Below, piece by piece: positions 60,893 to 64,000 of a stretch of DNA of 64,000 nt. Positions within the stretch are counted from its first letter, which is position 1. Every line of letters begins with the position of its first letter. The DNA comes from Kribbella flavida DSM 17836. Its GTDB lineage: Bacteria; Actinomycetota; Actinomycetes; Propionibacteriales; Kribbellaceae. The position numbers and the translations under genes are program-made. The notes beneath the pieces are model-generated. The model searched no databases. It had not been told where the DNA came from and saw only the letters and a program-made list of their open reading frames with translations. The stretch lies in contig NC_013729.1 in NCBI RefSeq assembly GCF_000024345.1, positions 6,758,001 to 6,822,000 of the forward strand, read 5' to 3'.

Positions 60893-61830
60893 CCCTCGTG
60901 GCGGAGAAGCCCGCACCGGCGCCGGTCCGCGCGCCGGAGCGGGCGCCGTACTGGACCATGCGGCGACGCGACGAGCTGGCCGGCTGGCTGATGGTCGCGC
61001 CGCAGCTCGCCGGGATCGTCGCCTTTGTCGTCGTTCCGCTCGGGCTGGTGGTGTGGTACAGCCTGCACGAGTGGAACGTGCTGGCCGGCACCTTCGACTT
61101 CGTCGGCGGCGCGAACTACGAGCAGCTGGGGTCGGACCCGCGGCTGGGTCCGGCGCTGCGCGCGACCGGCCTGTTCTCGATCGGGCTGGTGGTGCTCAAC
61201 CTCAGCCTGGCGCTGTTCCTGGCCGTGCTGCTGAACCAGAAGCTCCGCGGCACCGTCGTGTTCCGGACCCTGTTCTTCTCCCCGGTCGTGGTCACCCTGG
61301 TCGCCTGGACGATCGTCTGGGGCTTCCTGCTGCAGGACAACGGCGGGGTGAACGGGTTCCTGGACCTGCTGGGCATCGACGGACCGAACTGGCTGCGCGG
61401 CGACACCACCGCGATGATCGCGGTGATCGTGGTGCAGCTGTTCAAGGGCGTCGGGTTGAACATGGTGCTGTTCCTGGCCGCCCTCCAGGGCGTCCCGGCC
61501 GAGCTCTACGAGGCGGCCCGCATCGACGGAGCGTCGGCGTGGGCCCGGTTCCGCCGGGTGACGGTGCCGTTGATCAGCCCGACCATCCTGCTCACCTCGA
61601 TCCTCACCGTGGTGGGGTCGCTGCAGGTGTTCGCGCAGATCGCGGTGCTCACGCAGGGCGGCCCGGGCACCTCCACGACCGTACTCGTCTACTACCTGTA
61701 CCAGCAGGCGTTCCAGTTCCACCACTTCGGCTACGGCGCGACGATCTCGCTGCTGCTGTTCATCATCGTGCTCGCGCTGACGGTCCTGCAGTGGCGGATG
61801 CGCAAGAGATGGGTGTTCCATGAGTCCTAA
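60889..61830 (+). CDS. Sugar ABC permease (MalF-like)
   Basis: Membrane subunit of 313 residues. ATG 60889 overlaps the upstream stop by four bases, which fixes the start. A cytosolic Pro/Ala-rich N-terminus precedes six spans. The EAA loop is YEAARIDGASAWARFRRVTV. It overlaps the next permease gene by 11 bases. Confidence 0.94.
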   Translation: MTLVAEKPAPAPVRAPERAPYWTMRRRDELAGWLMVAPQLAGIVAFVVVPLGLVVWYSLHEWNVLAGTFDFVGGANYEQLGSDPRLGPALRATGLFSIGLVVLNLSLALFLAVLLNQKLRGTVVFRTLFFSPVVVTLVAWTIVWGFLLQDNGGVNGFLDLLGIDGPNWLRGDTTAMIAVIVVQLFKGVGLNMVLFLAALQGVPAELYEAARIDGASAWARFRRVTVPLISPTILLTSILTVVGSLQVFAQIAVLTQGGPGTSTTVLVYYLYQQAFQFHHFGYGATISLLLFIIVLALTVLQWRMRKRWVFHES

Positions 61831-62650
61831 GCTCAAGCTGCTCGTGTACGCCGTCCTCCTGGTCTGCTGCGTGCCGTTCGTCTTCCCGACCTGGTGGATG
61901 GCGACGACGTCGCTGAAACCGGTGAACGAGATCTTCGCCTTCCCGCCGACGCTCTGGCCGAGCGACGCCACGTTCGAGGCCTACCGGCAGGTCTTCGCGC
62001 TGCAGCCGTTCGGCCAGCAGTACCTGAACAGCTTCTACATCGCCGTGCTGGTCACGCTCGGCACGCTGGTGGTCTCCTCCCTGGCCGGGTACGCGTTCGC
62101 GCGGATCCCGTTCCGCGGGTCCGGGGTGGTGTTCGTGCTGGTGCTGGCCGGGCTGCTGGTCCCCAACGAGGTGACGATCATCCCGCTGTACCGGATGTTC
62201 GACGGGCTCGGCCTGGTCAACACGCACTGGCCGCTGATCCTGATCCCGGTGCTCGGGGCGCCGAGCGTGCTGGCCACCTTCATCATGCGGCAGTTCTTCA
62301 TCACGCTGCCGCGCGAGCTGGAGGAAGCCGGCCGGGTCGACGGGCTGGGCCGGTTCGGCCTGTTCTGGCAGGTGTCGCTGCCGCTGGCGAAGCCGGCGAT
62401 CGGCGCGGTCTCGATCTTCACTTTCCTGCACAGCTGGAACCTGTTCCTGGAGCCGATCGTGTTCCTGTCGAGCAAGGACAAGTTCACCATTCCGCAGGCG
62501 CTCACCCAGTACGTCGACGCGTACGGCGGCGCGCTGTGGAACGTTCAGCTCGCGGCGGCGACCCTCAGCGCGCTGCCGGTGCTGATCGTCTTCGTGCTGG
62601 CGCAACGGCAGTTCGTGGAGGGTCTGGCCCAGACCGGTCTGAAGGGGTGA
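61820..62650 (+). CDS. Carbohydrate ABC permease (MalG-like)
   Basis: Membrane subunit of 276 residues with six spans and the EAA loop LEEAGRVDGLGRFGLFWQVS. It is the last gene of the LacI-FAD oxidoreductase-importer operon. No ATP-binding subunit follows, so a shared ATPase elsewhere is needed. Confidence 0.94.
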   Translation: MSPKLKLLVYAVLLVCCVPFVFPTWWMATTSLKPVNEIFAFPPTLWPSDATFEAYRQVFALQPFGQQYLNSFYIAVLVTLGTLVVSSLAGYAFARIPFRGSGVVFVLVLAGLLVPNEVTIIPLYRMFDGLGLVNTHWPLILIPVLGAPSVLATFIMRQFFITLPRELEEAGRVDGLGRFGLFWQVSLPLAKPAIGAVSIFTFLHSWNLFLEPIVFLSSKDKFTIPQALTQYVDAYGGALWNVQLAAATLSALPVLIVFVLAQRQFVEGLAQTGLKG

Positions 62651-62877
62651 CGCCGGAATCGGTCGCTGTGCGTGGCGGGTGGTTCGACGGTGCGTACACA
62701 AGGTGATCTCAGGTTGGTGTGGATGGTTGAAGTGGGGCGCTCGCGGGTGATACTGCTCATCAGAGACCGATGGTTATGACTACAGCCATCAGCCAGGCAC
62801 GCCTGCCCCGGCGGCGTGCATCGGGTGCCCGGCCGTTCCGACGGCGCCGGCGCCGACACTGCGAGGAGCTCCAGATC

Positions 62878-63243
62878 GTGGCTGCCGAAGGCACGGATCT
62901 GTCCATTCATATCGATCACTCCGGACCCCACCCGCTGGTCCGGCTGTCCGGTGACGTCGACATCGACTCGTCCGACGAGCTCACCGACGCGTTGAAGGCG
63001 GTGCTGGCCGAGATCGGCGCGCGCCCGCTGGTCCTGGACCTGACCGAGGTGGAGTTCATGGACTCCAGCGGCCTCGGCGTCCTGGTCGGCGCGCACAAGG
63101 AGGCGACCGCCCAGGGCGGCACGCTGATCCTCGCCGCGCCGCACCCGCGGGTCGCCAAGATCCTGCGGATCACGAAGCTGCACAAGGTGTTCACCGTCAG
63201 CCCCAGCGTCGACGAGGCGATGGCGGCCGACGGTGCCGTCTGA
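62878..63243 (+). CDS. STAS-domain anti-sigma factor antagonist
   Basis: SpoIIAA/RsbV-like protein of 121 residues that frees a sigma factor from its anti-sigma kinase when dephosphorylated. The phosphorylation region is VEFMDSSGLGVLVGAH (Ser63/Ser64). GTG 62878 is preferred: a GAGGAG site lies 9 bases before it and it gives the usual family length. The open frame runs upstream to 62770 through an Arg-rich, non-coding-like stretch. The next gene, a GAF/PP2C phosphatase, overlaps its end by 11 bases and is its probable activator. Confidence 0.9.
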   Translation: MAAEGTDLSIHIDHSGPHPLVRLSGDVDIDSSDELTDALKAVLAEIGARPLVLDLTEVEFMDSSGLGVLVGAHKEATAQGGTLILAAPHPRVAKILRITKLHKVFTVSPSVDEAMAADGAV

Positions 63244-64000
63244 CGACTTCGCCGTCCACGCCGGCCGACGCGACGACCCGCCCGCCCGCGACGCGCTGCT
63301 CCGCGCGGCGACGTGGGACGGCCTGCTCGACGACACCCCGGAGCCGGGCACGCTGCCGGCGACCGGGCCCCGGCTGCGCCCGGAACTGGCCGAGGAGGTG
63401 GCGCTCGCGATGGCGGGGTCGCTGAACCTGCGGCGGACCGTGCTGCAGCTGCTCACCACGGTCCGGCCCGAGCTGGCCGACTGGGCCGTCGTCCTGCTCA
63501 CCGACCTGCGGACCGGAGCGATCCGGGTCTTCGGCGGTGACGACGTCGGCGCCTCGGCGCGGGTCTCCCGCCGTACGCTCGCCGGGACGGCGCTGGAACG
63601 CATCCTGCACACCGGGCAGAGCGAGCTGCTGCACGTCGACATCGACACCCCCGCCGGCGACGGGCTGGCGACGCTCGTGCCCACCGACCGGCTGCGCCAG
63701 CAGGCCTCGGCGCTGCACCCGGTGGACATCCTCGGCCTGCCGCTGACCGCCCGCGGTACGACGCTCGGCGCGCTGATCGTCGTGCGCGGCCAGGGCCGGG
63801 GGTACGCCGAGCAGGAGGTCGTCGTCGCCGAGCAGATCGCCCAGCGCGCGGCGCTCGCGCTCGACTCGGCCCGCCTCTACGAGGAGCGCAGCCGGATCGC
63901 GACCGCCCTGCAGCGCAGCCTGGTGCCGCCGCCGCTGCCGACGCTCCCGGGCGTCGACCTGGCCGCGCGGTACCGGGCGGCCGCCGAGCACCTCGACGTC
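63233..64000 (+). CDS. GAF-domain PP2C (SpoIIE/RsbU-type) phosphatase, 5' part
   Basis: The frame is open from GTG 63233 to the window end (256 codons). A GAF-like sensor (about residues 60-215, ending EQIAQRAALALDSARLYEER) is followed by RIATALQRSLVPPPLPTLPGV and LAARYRAAAEHL, the usual entry to the SpoIIE phosphatase domain. The catalytic metal-binding part lies outside the window. The overlap with the STAS gene suggests it dephosphorylates that antagonist in a partner-switching stress pathway. Confidence 0.88.
   Translation, partial: MPSDDFAVHAGRRDDPPARDALLRAATWDGLLDDTPEPGTLPATGPRLRPELAEEVALAMAGSLNLRRTVLQLLTTVRPELADWAVVLLTDLRTGAIRVFGGDDVGASARVSRRTLAGTALERILHTGQSELLHVDIDTPAGDGLATLVPTDRLRQQASALHPVDILGLPLTARGTTLGALIVVRGQGRGYAEQEVVVAEQIAQRAALALDSARLYEERSRIATALQRSLVPPPLPTLPGVDLAARYRAAAEHLDV

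Overview
The window is 64 kb of very GC-rich DNA with dense, mostly operonic genes, GTG starts, Tat and lipoprotein signals, F420-type and LacI-type proteins, and ATPase-less sugar ABC importers. All of this fits a soil actinomycete. A Kribbella- or Nocardioides-like member of Propionibacteriales is plausible, but I cannot settle the genus by eye. No tRNA, rRNA, CRISPR array, insertion sequence or phage module was seen.

Layout. Positions 1-4951: the 3' part of hemF, a GNAT acetyltransferase, an SGNH hydrolase, a small conserved protein, then a TetR/MFS drug-efflux pair with its own palindromic operator. Positions 5155-11361 (minus strand): an operon for heme and cytochrome c maturation, hemL - histidine phosphatase - thioredoxin-like lipoprotein - ccdA - resB - ccsB - DUF4229. 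Positions 11595-18005: a secreted lytic transglycosylase, a secreted subtilisin-like protease and an F420-type oxidoreductase. Positions 18254-30708: a natural-product locus. One 3497-residue hybrid PKS-NRPS has the order acyl ligase - ACP - KS - AT - ACP - luciferase-like monooxygenase - C - A - PCP - C. It is translationally coupled to an MFS exporter, and a probable 2H-phosphoesterase-fold gene overlaps its 3' end.

Positions 30979-41224: a secreted GH3 glycosidase and a secreted aldose 1-epimerase with near-identical LacI-type boxes, an MMPL exporter, and three DJ-1/GlxA-type proteins. Positions 41238-48016: two divergent regulator/oxidoreductase pairs (SDR/TetR and MerR/imine-reductase-like), a cytochrome P450, a SpdB-like (DUF2637) membrane protein and an APH-fold kinase. 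Positions 48161-62650: two sugar-utilisation loci. The first has two permeases, a binding protein, a Gfo/Idh oxidoreductase and a PmoA-like protein. The second has a LacI regulator, an FAD oxidoreductase, a binding protein and two permeases, with a divergent Tat-exported protein. Between them lies a decaying zone holding two gene remnants. Positions 62878-64000: a STAS anti-sigma antagonist overlapping the start of a GAF/PP2C phosphatase that leaves the window.

The main discovery candidate is the PKS-NRPS. Its architecture is like the mycosubtilin/iturin starter synthetases but lacks their aminotransferase and has a luciferase-like monooxygenase before the first C domain. It has no ketoreductase and no thioesterase, and it ends in a condensation domain. 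It should make a short acyl-amino-acid product released onto a nucleophile rather than by hydrolysis.
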